From Desulfovibrio fairfieldensis (lineage in GTDB: Bacteria; Desulfobacterota; Desulfovibrionia; Desulfovibrionales; Desulfovibrionaceae), in NCBI RefSeq assembly GCF_001553605.1, contig NZ_CP014229.1:896501-960500 (forward strand): 64,000 nucleotides of DNA, read 5' to 3'. The position numbers and the translations under genes were made by a program. This document shows positions 9,070 through 17,088 of this stretch, piece after piece. The notes under the pieces are model-generated. The model saw nothing but the letters and a program-made list of their open reading frames with translations, searched no databases and had not been told where the DNA came from. Each line of letters opens with the position of its first letter. Positions within the stretch are counted from its first letter, which is position 1.

Positions 9070-9651
9070 ATGAAAAAGATTCTGTTGCTGGCCGGAGATT
9101 TTGTGGAAGATTACGAGGTTATGGTGCCCTTTCAGATGCTTCAGATGGTAGGCTATGAAGTGCACGCCGTCTGCCCCGGCAAAAAGCCCGGCGACACGGT
9201 GAAGACCGCTATCCATGACTTTGAGGGCGACCAGACCTACACTGAAAAGCGCGGCCACAACTTCGTCATCAACTACGACTTCGACAAGGTCAACACCGCC
9301 GACTACGCGGGCCTGGTGGTGCCCGGCGGCCGCGCGCCGGAATACCTGCGCCTGAACCCCAGGCTGCTGGAAATCGTGCGCGAATTCAACGCGGCTGAAA
9401 AACCCATCGCGGCGGTCTGCCACGGCCCGCAGATCCTGGTTTCCGCCGGAATTCTGAAAAACTGCACCTGCACTGCGTACCCGGCGGTCAAGCCGGATGT
9501 GGTGGATGCCGGAGCCACCTGGGCCGACACCAACGAAACCTTCACCAACGCGGTGGTGGACGGCAATTTGGTCACGGCTCCGGCCTGGCCCGCGCATCCG
9601 GCCTGGATCGCGGCCTTCATCAAGTTGCTGGGCGGCAAGATCAGCGTGTAG
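9070..9651 (+). CDS. DJ-1/PfpI family protein
   Basis: This 193-residue, single-domain protein of the DJ-1/PfpI superfamily has the nucleophile-elbow Cys in [12 protein letters not shown] near residue 117, preceded by [15 protein letters not shown], and an opening strand [16 protein letters not shown]. Members act as small-molecule hydratases/deglycases or intracellular peptidases, and the exact substrate cannot be read from sequence. AAGGAG lies 7 bases before the ATG. A strong hairpin follows, so it is monocistronic. Confidence 0.88.
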   Translation: MKKILLLAGDFVEDYEVMVPFQMLQMVGYEVHAVCPGKKPGDTVKTAIHDFEGDQTYTEKRGHNFVINYDFDKVNTADYAGLVVPGGRAPEYLRLNPRLLEIVREFNAAEKPIAAVCHGPQILVSAGILKNCTCTAYPAVKPDVVDAGATWADTNETFTNAVVDGNLVTAPAWPAHPAWIAAFIKLLGGKISV

Positions 9652-9669
9652 GCACGCAACGCGTATTGT

Positions 9670-9703
9670 CATGAAAAGGGGACCACACGGTCCCCTTTTC
9701 ATG
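9670..9703 (+). terminator. Strong hairpin after the PfpI-family gene
   Basis: A perfect 15-bp stem (9670-9684 with 9689-9703) carries the 4-base loop ACAC, starting 18 bases past the stop codon. Only a loose T-rich tail follows (ATTGTTCTGCTTCT). Confidence 0.8.
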
Positions 9704-9715
9704 ATTGTTCTGCTT

Positions 9716-9809
9716 CTAGTGTCTGATTATAAAAATTTCGAATTAGGTATGCTCTCAAATTTCTCTGACTTACGGCGGCTATGCCGCCCCTAATGTGAAA
9801 AATCAGACA
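9716..9809. repeat. Short CTAG-edged inverted-repeat element overlapping the mtaB 3' end
   Basis: It begins with CTAG (9716-9719), followed by TGTCTGATT (9720-9728), whose reverse complement AATCAGACA lies at 9801-9809. Inside are AT-rich sequence and a GGCGGC/GCCGCC hairpin at 9774-9788. The last codons and the TAG stop of mtaB lie within it. The layout resembles the other hairpin elements in the window. Confidence 0.5.
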
Positions 9810-11205
9810 TCAGTTCCACCAGCAGGCCTTTTTCCGTGGCCCGCACGGGCCGCGCGGCCAGCAGGCCGGAGAGGACCTCGGGACTGACCGTTCCGTTTGC
9901 CGGAGCCCGGAAAAAGCAGGGGGCGTAAAACTCGTTGACGCCCTTGCACAGGCCGCTGAGGCCGTCGGTTTCCGGCATTCCGACATCCGCTCCCGCCGTG
10001 GCGTGTTTCAGAATGTCGGCGGCCACCAACATGCGCGGCAGGGCGAGCTGGTCGCGCAGAAAGTCCTGGTGGCGACGCGCCACGGCCGCGCGCACCTCGG
10101 CCGCGCGTCGGAGTTTGAGGGCCTGGGGCAAATGCCCGGCAAAGGCCTCCGCCGCCGTGCCAGGCCTCCGTGAGTAGGGGAAGACGTGAGCGTAGCTCAA
10201 GGGCAGGCGCTGGACCAGTTCCAGCAACAGTCTCAAATCCTCGTCTGTTTCGCCGGGAAAACCCACCAGAATGTCCGCGCCCAGACCCATGCGCGGCCAG
10301 TGGGCCGCCAGGGCGGCCACGCCTTCTTCCAGCATGCCCGCCGTGTAGTGGCCGCGCCCCATGCGTTTGAGCACCGCCGGACTGGCGTGCTGGAGCGAGA
10401 TGTGCAGATGCGGGCAGAGCATGCGGCAGGCCGTCAGGGTTTCCAGGCCGCGCCGGTCCAACTGCGAAGGTTCCAGGGAGCTGATCCGCAAGCGGGCCCG
10501 GTCCGCGAATTCCGGGGCCAGATGTCCGTCCAGAAAGCGCAGCAGATCCCAGAAATCCCCGTAATCCGGCACGTCGCGGCCGTACTGGCGCAGATTGACG
10601 CCGGAAAGCATGAGTTCGGCGTGCCCGGCGCGCAGCAGACGGCGGGCTTCATCCAGAACCTCTTGCGGGGCGCGGCTGCGCGGCCTGCCGCGTGTGAGCG
10701 GCACGATGCAGTAGGTGCAGCGGTGCGCGCAACCGTCCTGCACTTTGAGGACGGGCCGGGCGCGCCGGAAACTGCTGATCCGGAAGGGAGGGAAATTTGC
10801 CGGCGCTTCAGCCCGGATGCTCTCCGCCGCCGGAAGGCCGGGCGCGTTCCCCTCCGGCCAGGGGCCGCGCAGCAGGCGGCTCTTGTCCTCTTGCGGCACC
10901 AGCAGGTCCGGTTCGGCCCAGGCCGCGCCGGGCCGGGGGCGGAACTCCGTGAACAGGCGGGCCGCGCAGCCGGTAAGGATCAGGCGTGCCGCCGGGGCTT
11001 CGCGCCGCAGGCGGAAGACCGCATTGCGCGCGTCGCGTTCGCCTTTGGCGGTGATGGCGCAACTGTTGACGCAGAGCACATCGGCCTCGCCCGGCACGTC
11101 GCACTCCTCGCCGCCCAGCTTTTGCCAGGCTTCGCGCAGGGATTGGCTTTCGTACTGATTGACCTTGCAGCCGAAGGTCGCAATGAAAAATTTCCAGGCA
11201 GGCAT
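9790..11205 (-). CDS. mtaB: tRNA methylthiotransferase MtaB
   Basis: The start at 11205 gives 471 residues opening MPAWKFFIATFGCKVNQYESQ, where MtaB/MiaB proteins begin; the frame extends 22 residues further but with unrelated sequence. The N-terminal UPF0004 domain has three cluster Cys (FGCKVN, VNSCAIT, LTGCAA). The radical-SAM motif is CAHRCTYC, followed by a C-terminal TRAM-like region. MtaB converts t6A37 to ms2t6A37 in tRNAs. No clear Shine-Dalgarno precedes the start. The final residues MSDFSH derive from a short repeat element. Confidence 0.9.
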   Translation of the reverse strand: MPAWKFFIATFGCKVNQYESQSLREAWQKLGGEECDVPGEADVLCVNSCAITAKGERDARNAVFRLRREAPAARLILTGCAARLFTEFRPRPGAAWAEPDLLVPQEDKSRLLRGPWPEGNAPGLPAAESIRAEAPANFPPFRISSFRRARPVLKVQDGCAHRCTYCIVPLTRGRPRSRAPQEVLDEARRLLRAGHAELMLSGVNLRQYGRDVPDYGDFWDLLRFLDGHLAPEFADRARLRISSLEPSQLDRRGLETLTACRMLCPHLHISLQHASPAVLKRMGRGHYTAGMLEEGVAALAAHWPRMGLGADILVGFPGETDEDLRLLLELVQRLPLSYAHVFPYSRRPGTAAEAFAGHLPQALKLRRAAEVRAAVARRHQDFLRDQLALPRMLVAADILKHATAGADVGMPETDGLSGLCKGVNEFYAPCFFRAPANGTVSPEVLSGLLAARPVRATEKGLLVELMSDFSH

Positions 11206-11269
11206 GGCCGCTGATGTACGCAAAAGCGCCCGCCTTGACAAGCGCGGGCGGGCCGGGTCAGGCTGGCGC

Positions 11270-12148
11270 ATGCGCTGTTTCTTCCTTTTTTGTTGCTGTC
11301 TGTTCTGCTGCGCGCCGCGCGCCGCCTGGGGCGGGCCGCCGGTTCAGGAGGCATCCGCCGAGGATGCGGTCAATCTCTATTGTCTGCGCCTGGCCTACCC
11401 GGTTGTGCGCGCCTTGGAGCCTGACGGCGACGGCGGGCAATGGCTGGTGCTGGCCGACGGCCGCCGCGTGCTGTACAGCCGGGCGCGGGGTGAGGGCGAG
11501 GGCCGGGAATTTCCGGCGGACCCATGGGATGTGGACGTGCGCGCCAGCATGGCCGATCTCTACCCGCTGGAACCGGAACGCCCGGCCACGCCGGAAGGCG
11601 TGGCGCCGGGACGGCGGCGCTCCTATGCTCTGCTGGCGGCTTTATATGGCTCAGACGCCCGACAGGTGGGCAAGGGGCTGCGCACGGCGCATGTGCTGGG
11701 GCAGCCTGTCCGTCTGGCGGCAACCGCGGCGCGAGCCCTGCAAAAGGTGGAGCCGCGTCTGGCCGAGTCCGTGCGCGAACAACCGGAACTGCGTGCCCTG
11801 CTCAAGCCGGACGGCGGCTTTCTGTGGCGGCGCGTGGCCGGGGAACAGCGTCTGAGCCCGCATGCCTACGGCGTGGCTCTGGATCTGAGCGCCCGGCGCG
11901 CGCCTTACTGGCGCTGGAGCCGCCTGCGGCCGCATCCCATGCAGCAGAGTTACCCTTCGGCCATTGTGGCCGCTTTTGAAGCGGAGGGTTTCATCTGGGG
12001 CGGCAAATGGCACGAGTATGACCTCATGCATTTTGAATACCGCCCGGAACTGATCTGCAAGGCGCGCATTCTGCGGGGCCTTGAGAAAATGAACGCCGCC
12101 GATGCAACAACCGGCGGCGCAATGATGAAAGAGGGAATACGCCCCTGA
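11270..12148 (+). CDS. M15 family peptidase (D-Ala-D-Ala carboxypeptidase/endopeptidase-like), exported
   Basis: The start at 11270 yields a signal peptide (MRCFFLFCCCLFCCAPRAAWG); a longer frame from 11159 would bury it and overlap mtaB. The mature part carries zinc-ligand motifs near the C-terminus: LSPHAYGVALDLS (His and Asp) and KWHEYDLMHFEYRPEL (second His). This fits the VanY/CwlK-type M15 metallopeptidases that trim peptidoglycan stems in the periplasm. It is 292 residues and divergent from mtaB with 64 bases between them. The lipoprotein-like Cys cluster in the leader is unusual, and a lipobox cannot be ruled out. Confidence 0.8.
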   Translation: MRCFFLFCCCLFCCAPRAAWGGPPVQEASAEDAVNLYCLRLAYPVVRALEPDGDGGQWLVLADGRRVLYSRARGEGEGREFPADPWDVDVRASMADLYPLEPERPATPEGVAPGRRRSYALLAALYGSDARQVGKGLRTAHVLGQPVRLAATAARALQKVEPRLAESVREQPELRALLKPDGGFLWRRVAGEQRLSPHAYGVALDLSARRAPYWRWSRLRPHPMQQSYPSAIVAAFEAEGFIWGGKWHEYDLMHFEYRPELICKARILRGLEKMNAADATTGGAMMKEGIRP

Positions 12149-12193
12149 GGGGCAGCGTCTAGAACCGTTCCCGCATGAAATGCGTCAACTGCC

Positions 12194-12940
12194 CTATTTG
12201 CCGGTGGCCGCGGCTTCGTCCACCACCCAGATCAGATCGCCGATGCCGGGACGCACCATCTGGGCGGGCAGGGTGGGTTCGGCCAGCAGGTTGAGGGCGC
12301 GGGAGAGCACGTCGTGCTTTTCCGCGCCGGTGACCAGAAACATGCAGCAACGGGCATTGTTGATGACCGGCAGGGTCAGGGTCAGGCGGTCGGCCTTGCG
12401 CTCGGGCACGTACTGGTCGATGACCAGGCGCTTCTTTTCAGCCAGGGCCGGAGAATTGGGGAAGATGGAGCCGGTGTGCCCGTCCTCGCCCATGCCCAGA
12501 AGCATGAAGTCAAAACGCGGCAGTTCCTGCGGACCGAGATTGAAGTCATGGCGGATCTGCTGTTCATACTTGACGGCGGCCTCCACCGGGTCCGCTTCGC
12601 CGCGCATGCGGAAAAAGTGCGTGGCCGGCACCTGGCCGAGCAGTTCGCGCCGGGCCAGGCCGTAATTGCTTTCGGGATGTTCCGGGCCCACGCAACGCTC
12701 GTCCACCCAGAAAAAGGTCATTTTGTCCCAAGGCAGGCGGTCGGCCCAGTCGCTGGCGACCAGCAGGCGGAAGAGGGGGATGGGGGTCTGGCCGCCGGAA
12801 AGGGCGATCTTGAACACGCCGCGCTCGGCCACGGCCTCTTCGCAGGCCGCCGCCAGAATGTGGGCGGCTCGCTCGGCCATGGCGGCGGGGTCTTTGTGAA
12901 TATGCACGGAAAGATGGATGGAACGGCTGCGGCCCTGCAT
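12194..12940 (-). CDS. pgl: 6-phosphogluconolactonase
   Basis: This 248-residue enzyme of the oxidative pentose phosphate pathway starts at 12940 behind AAGGAG. Characteristic blocks are FKIALSGGQTPIPLF, TFFWVDERCVGPEHPESNYGLA, and MLLGMGEDGHTGSIFPNSPAL, which contains the substrate phosphate loop. It converges with the M15 peptidase gene. No zwf or gnd partner lies in the window. Confidence 0.92.
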   Translation of the reverse strand: MQGRSRSIHLSVHIHKDPAAMAERAAHILAAACEEAVAERGVFKIALSGGQTPIPLFRLLVASDWADRLPWDKMTFFWVDERCVGPEHPESNYGLARRELLGQVPATHFFRMRGEADPVEAAVKYEQQIRHDFNLGPQELPRFDFMLLGMGEDGHTGSIFPNSPALAEKKRLVIDQYVPERKADRLTLTLPVINNARCCMFLVTGAEKHDVLSRALNLLAEPTLPAQMVRPGIGDLIWVVDEAAATGK

Positions 12941-13212
12941 GTGCGGCTCCTTGCGTAAATGAGGCCGGTCTTGCACCGGCGAATACTTTTAGGCTCTGAT
13001 CCGGTGAACTATGGCACAGATGCCCTGGAGAGAAAAGTCATATTTTTTCACTTTGCCGGGTAAGCTGCTGAAATATTCCCCTATTCCACTTCCAGGCAAG
13101 CGTTTTGAACTTTTTTATCCGGAAGTGGAAAGCGCGACCGGATGGCGACAGCGGAGACAGGCGTCAGCGTAATTTATTTGCGCTGTTGCATGCCGATGCG
13201 GGCGTCTCCAAC

Positions 13213-13238
13213 ACGTTGAGATTGTACAATCTCAACGT
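13213..13238. repeat. Perfect 26-bp palindrome in the pgl/DUF2939 gap
   Basis: Bases 13213-13238 read identically on both strands, centred on GTAC, with half-site ACGTTGAGATTGT. A second small dyad (ATCCA/TGGAT, 13241-13257) adjoins it, just past the stop of the minus-strand gene at 13262. The rest of 12941-13261 holds only a short GCCGGT/ACCGGC hairpin (12964-12980) and no trusted gene. Confidence 0.75.
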
Positions 13239-13261
13239 TAATCCACTCTGGTTGGATGGAA

Positions 13262-14386
13262 TCAGTTCTGAAAGATGGGAGAGAGACAGAAGCCCAGGAA
13301 GTGATGGTGCCCCGGCTTGTTGCAGGCCTTCAGGATGTCGGGCACATCGACGATATGCAGCACTTCGGCATTGCTCAGCCCCAGTGTGCGCCAGGACGCC
13401 GTGCAGGTCAACGGCCCGGCGGCCAGCAGACTCCGGCCCTGCGGACTCTGTCCGTCCAGCTCAATGCTCCAGCGTTGGTCGAAATCCTCGCCCGGCGCGA
13501 CGGGCCGGGCCGCGTTGAGAAAGCGGCGCAACAGCTTCGTGCCGTCCGGGCCGCTGAAGGTGGCGTCCAGATCCAGATTGTTCACTGAAACGTCGCCCGT
13601 ATTGCGGGCCAGCACATGCGCCACCAGGACCAGGGTTTTGCCGTCTGAAAGCAGGCCCGCGCTGGCCGTGCAGGATTGCAGGGGCAGGATGCCGTCCATG
13701 CGTTTGTTGGTGGCGGCGTTTTTACGGATCAGCACATCGTGGCGGGCGGTCAGGCGCGCCTGCAGCGCGTCGCGGAACTGCCTGGTCAACTCGTCGGCGT
13801 TGACCAGATCGCGGACGATCCAGCCGTCCGGGCCTTTTTCCATGCTCAAGACCAGGGGAAAGGTCTGGTTCAGCAGGGGATGGCGGATGCTGGAAGAAAG
13901 CAGAACCGTGCCGTTTTCAGCAGGGCGCATGCCGAGATTGGCGATGAACTGGGTCAGAAAATCGGGCGGCAGCAAGGTCAGCGGCTGTTGGAGCAGTTTT
14001 TCGGGGTTTTCCTCTTTCTCCACGTGGCCCTTGGCTGGTTCCTCCTTGCTCAGAAATTTTTTGAGCAGGCCGGTCTGAATAATGTCTTTCAGGCTGCGGA
14101 TCTGGTCCGGCCCCTGTTTGAAAAAGGCAAAGTTCCGCGCCACGGCCGCGGCCAAATGTCCGGAGAGGGTGTTGAAGTCCACGCGCAGAGCCAGTTCTTC
14201 CGGCTTGGGCGGCGAGAGGGCCGCTTGCAGACGGACAAAGGCGTACTCGCTGCTCTGGCGATACTGGTAATAGCGCCAGCCGTAAAAGCCGCCCGCCGCC
14301 AGGGCCGCTACCAGCAGGGCCACGGTCAGGGCCAGGACGTGTTCGCGCGCCAGCGCGGCCAGGGTCGAGAGCAGGGGCAGTTTCAT
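13262..14386 (-). CDS. Membrane-anchored DUF2939-like protein
   Basis: This 374-residue protein has one transmembrane helix near the N-terminus (residues about 16-37, LALTVALLVAALAAGGFYGW), followed by YYQYRQSSEYAFVRLQAAL and LALRVDFNTLSGHLAAAV. These resemble the DUF2939 pattern of membrane-anchored proteins with a YxxY start and a conserved VDF motif. The rest is predicted periplasmic and unassigned. Function is unknown. No good ribosome site is visible, and it could be co-transcribed with the methyltransferase upstream across the family A repeat. Confidence 0.6.
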   Translation of the reverse strand: MKLPLLSTLAALAREHVLALTVALLVAALAAGGFYGWRYYQYRQSSEYAFVRLQAALSPPKPEELALRVDFNTLSGHLAAAVARNFAFFKQGPDQIRSLKDIIQTGLLKKFLSKEEPAKGHVEKEENPEKLLQQPLTLLPPDFLTQFIANLGMRPAENGTVLLSSSIRHPLLNQTFPLVLSMEKGPDGWIVRDLVNADELTRQFRDALQARLTARHDVLIRKNAATNKRMDGILPLQSCTASAGLLSDGKTLVLVAHVLARNTGDVSVNNLDLDATFSGPDGTKLLRRFLNAARPVAPGEDFDQRWSIELDGQSPQGRSLLAAGPLTCTASWRTLGLSNAEVLHIVDVPDILKACNKPGHHHFLGFCLSPIFQN

Positions 14387-14420
14387 GCGCTTTTCCCGCG
14401 TTTTTTGAGGGGAGAGATCA

Positions 14421-14558
14421 GTGTCGCGTCAGCGACACATGCCGCAAACCCGCAAGGGTTTGCGCGCCGCCGCAGGCGGCGTAAGCACAGCAAAAACCAT
14501 GTTTTTTGCTGTGCGATCTTCACGCCGAACCGACAGGTGAGGCGTGACATCTCACTAG
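14421..14558 (-). mobile_element. Hairpin-rich dispersed repeat, family A, copy 1
   Basis: The reverse complement of this segment matches 43947-44086 along its whole length at roughly 85-90% identity by eye. In order it contains GTGTCGCGTCAGCGACAC, a GCAAACCC/GGGTTTGC stem, a CGCCGCC/GGCGGCG stem, and CACAGCAAAAA/TTTTTTGCTGTG, ending at CTAG (14555-14558). It overlaps the last codons of the methyltransferase gene. No transposase is encoded, so it is a MITE- or REP-like element. Confidence 0.75.
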
Positions 14559-15287
14559 ATTTTTCTGACCGCATTCCAGTACCGGCTCGGGGCGGCGCAG
14601 ACGTCCCCGCCCCAGACGCAGGGGCAGCGGCGTCACCGGTTTGAGCGGCACCAGATCCAGACGGATGGCGCCCCAGGCGCCCACGGGCAGGCCGCGCAGC
14701 CAGGCATTGCAGGGCGCGGCGGCGCATTGTCTGTTCCAGGTGCGGATCGGACCGGCCAGAGTGCTCAGGCCGGTCAGGCGACCGGCCTTGAACGCCTTGA
14801 GCAGCCGCCAGATTCCCCACCAGCAGTAGGCCGGTTCGGGCCAGACTGTTTTGTGGCCGCTCAGGCGTCGGCAGAGCCAGGGCAGGGACGCGGCATTCCA
14901 GAAGGTGACGGTAAGGCCCCGCGCCGCCACCCGCAAGGCCTCGCGCGCGCTGGCCGCGAGGCCGTCGCCGTCGGCGGCCGTCACATGCAGAACGACCCAG
15001 TCAAAGGCATTGTCCTCAAAGGGAAGATGGTCATCCGCAGCCGCTTCCACTTCGGTTCCGGCGGGGGCATTGGCCGCGGCCCGCGTCCGCAGGGCGGGCG
15101 TCAGCTCCGTGCCGGTCACGTCAAAGCCGCATTCCCAGAGCAGGGACAGGAACAGGCCTTCGCCGCAGTTGACTTCCAAAAGGCTTTTGCCCCGCCTCGG
15201 CCACGCCGCCAGGCATTGTTGCAGCAGGCGCATTTGCAGGCTCAGGGCAAAACGCCCCGCCCGGCTTTCAGACCATTCTTTTTCCAT
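14520..15287 (-). CDS. Class I SAM-dependent methyltransferase
   Basis: This 255-residue protein has a Rossmann methyltransferase core: motif I LLEVNCGEGLFLSLLW (residues about 37-52), an acidic motif II after VTGTELTP, and DDHLPFEDNAFDWVVLHV as motif III/IV. A Tyr/Trp-rich C-terminal part follows. The substrate is unknown. The last about 13 residues (VRCHASPVGSA) are encoded by the family A repeat, so the native C-terminus has probably been replaced. AAGGTC precedes the ATG. Confidence 0.75.
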   Translation of the reverse strand: MEKEWSESRAGRFALSLQMRLLQQCLAAWPRRGKSLLEVNCGEGLFLSLLWECGFDVTGTELTPALRTRAAANAPAGTEVEAAADDHLPFEDNAFDWVVLHVTAADGDGLAASAREALRVAARGLTVTFWNAASLPWLCRRLSGHKTVWPEPAYCWWGIWRLLKAFKAGRLTGLSTLAGPIRTWNRQCAAAPCNAWLRGLPVGAWGAIRLDLVPLKPVTPLPLRLGRGRLRRPEPVLECGQKNLVRCHASPVGSA

Positions 15288-15398
15288 CTGCGTGACCTTT
15301 TCCCGTTTTCAGCCGGAAGCGAACATAACTCACTATTTTGCAAAGACCGGAAAATGGCAAGGGGGATGTACGCCGGTTCCCGTATGCTTTCAGGGAGA

Positions 15399-16538
15399 TT
15401 ATCCGTTCTTTCCGCTGCGCAGCGTGATTTCCGTGATTTCCGAGGGCACGAACAGGCGCAGGGGAAAGCCCGTCCACAGGCCGCTGCCGGGGCTCACATA
15501 CAGCAAAGTGCGTCCCGCATGATAGGTTCCCGCGAGAAAGCCGTCGTTGAACCAGCCGACAATTTGGTTGACCCCGAATAACTGCCCGCCGTGGGTATGG
15601 CCGGAAAGCTGAAGATCCACGTTTTCCTGAGCGCTCTGCTCCACCAGGCGGGGCCGGTGGGCCAGCATGATGCGCGCGGCGTTTCGGGGCGCGCCTTCCA
15701 GGGCCCGCCGCATGTCCGGGCCGGGGAGGCCGAAGGCCGGGGCGGCCTGGTCGGTGACGCCCGCCAGCACCAACTTTTGGCCCCGAGTTTCCAGAACCAC
15801 ATGGGCATTCTCCAGGGGCCTGATGCCCTGCTCGCGGCTTTTCGTCATCCAGCCTTGGTAGCCCCAGTAATATTCATGATTGCCCGTACAGGAAAACACG
15901 CCCAGCGGCGCGCGCAAGTCCGCCAGCGGTGCGAGATCACCGCTTCGCCAGGCGGGCGGGCCGTCGGCCAGATCGCCGGTGATCACGATCAGATCCGGCT
16001 TGAGCGCGTTGGTTTTGTCCACCACGGCTTGGACCCAGTCCCGTGGAAATCCGGAACTGATGTGCGGATCCGAAAGCTGGACGATACGAAGGCCGTTCAG
16101 GGTTTGCGGCAGCCGGGGCAGGGTCAGGCTGAGCTTGTGGATGTCCGGCACGCGCAATGCCTGCCAGACGGCCACGGCGCTCAGAAGCAGGGAAAGCGCC
16201 AGCAGAGCCGAGGCCCATTCACCGTTGGAAAACGGCAGCGTCGGCACATGCGGCAGAGCTTTGCGCGCCATCCACAGGGCCAGCAGCAGGGCGTCGCGCA
16301 ATGCGCAGAGGATGATCAGCAGGATCAGCGAGCCGTGCAGCACGCCCGTGGCGGCCGTCAGCCAGCGCGGCAGCTCCGGCATCATGGTGCCGAAGGCCAT
16401 GCGGAAAAAGTAGAGCTTCAGCGCGACAAGCACCACCAGCAGGCTGAGAACGAGCTTGAGCCAGAGCGGCAGGCGCAGCGGCAGAATCAGGCGGACAATG
16501 ACGTAAAGCGAGAGGCTGGTGGCGAGGATATGCAGCAT
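15399..16538 (-). CDS. Membrane metallophosphoesterase (YkuE/YaeI-like)
   Basis: The 379-residue protein has about four N-terminal transmembrane segments in residues 1-130, then a calcineurin-like phosphoesterase domain. Its metal motifs are IVQLSDPHIS (D-x-H), VITGDLADG (GD), CTGNHEYY (GNH), MLAHRP, and SGHTHGGQLFG (GHTH). Relatives act on phospholipid headgroups or UDP-diacylglucosamine-like lipids at the inner membrane. The substrate here is not determinable. The gap to the methyltransferase (15288-15398) shows nothing notable. Confidence 0.85.
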   Translation of the reverse strand: MLHILATSLSLYVIVRLILPLRLPLWLKLVLSLLVVLVALKLYFFRMAFGTMMPELPRWLTAATGVLHGSLILLIILCALRDALLLALWMARKALPHVPTLPFSNGEWASALLALSLLLSAVAVWQALRVPDIHKLSLTLPRLPQTLNGLRIVQLSDPHISSGFPRDWVQAVVDKTNALKPDLIVITGDLADGPPAWRSGDLAPLADLRAPLGVFSCTGNHEYYWGYQGWMTKSREQGIRPLENAHVVLETRGQKLVLAGVTDQAAPAFGLPGPDMRRALEGAPRNAARIMLAHRPRLVEQSAQENVDLQLSGHTHGGQLFGVNQIVGWFNDGFLAGTYHAGRTLLYVSPGSGLWTGFPLRLFVPSEITEITLRSGKNG

Positions 16539-16623
16539 GGGAAAGAAGCGGGCATGAGGGAAGAGGTGAGGGCCGCGTCGGCGTAAATGTATCCGATTTC
16601 AACGCGAAGCCGCGCTGGCACGG

Positions 16624-16659
16624 AGCGGGCGGAAAAGCGCAACGGCTCTTCCGCCCGCT
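16624..16659 (-). terminator. Hairpin after ridA
   Basis: Arms AGCGGGCGGAA (16624-16634) and TTCCGCCCGCT (16649-16659) form an 11-bp stem. It lies 38 bases past the ridA stop and before the phosphoesterase gene, with no strong T-run. Confidence 0.55.
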
Positions 16660-16696
16660 GGAAAACCGGGTTTGAGGTCAGTCGGCTGGGCGGAAT

Positions 16697-17077
16697 TTAC
16701 GCCACGGCGATGGCTTCAATTTCCACCTGCACGCCCAGAGGCAGGGCGCTGACTTCCACGCAGGAACGGGCCGGGCAGGGAGCCTTGAAGTGTTGCTTGT
16801 AGACTTCGTTGACCAGCGGGAATTTGCTGATGTCGGTGAGGAAGACCGTGGTTTTGACCACATTGTCCAGGCTGAGGCCCTGGGATTCCAGGACGGCGGC
16901 CAGATTTTTGCAGGCTCGCGCGGCCTGTTCCTCAATGCCGCCTTCCACCAGCTTGCCCGTGGCCGGATCAAGAGGCACCTGGCCGGAAAGGAAAAGCATG
17001 TCCCCCGCGCGAATGGCCTGGCTGTAGGGGCCAACGGCGGCGGGCGCTTTATCGGTGCTGACGACTTCCTTTTTCAT
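16697..17077 (-). CDS. ridA: RidA family reactive-intermediate deaminase
   Basis: This 126-residue protein is the canonical RidA length. It contains APAAVGPYSQAIRAG, LFLSGQVPLDPATG, and the substrate-binding Arg in CPARSCVEVSALP. RidA hydrolyses 2-aminoacrylate and related imines made by PLP enzymes. It is the third gene after a BASS transporter and an aromatic amino acid permease (12-base gap), suggesting the operon handles amino-acid-derived compounds. Confidence 0.92.
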   Translation of the reverse strand: MKKEVVSTDKAPAAVGPYSQAIRAGDMLFLSGQVPLDPATGKLVEGGIEEQAARACKNLAAVLESQGLSLDNVVKTTVFLTDISKFPLVNEVYKQHFKAPCPARSCVEVSALPLGVQVEIEAIAVA

Positions 17078-17088
17078 GACCTTCTCCT

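Noticed and set aside
13105-13518. 137-residue plus-strand frame
   Set aside because: It overlaps the 3' end of the DUF2939-like gene antisense and crosses the palindrome, with no start signal.
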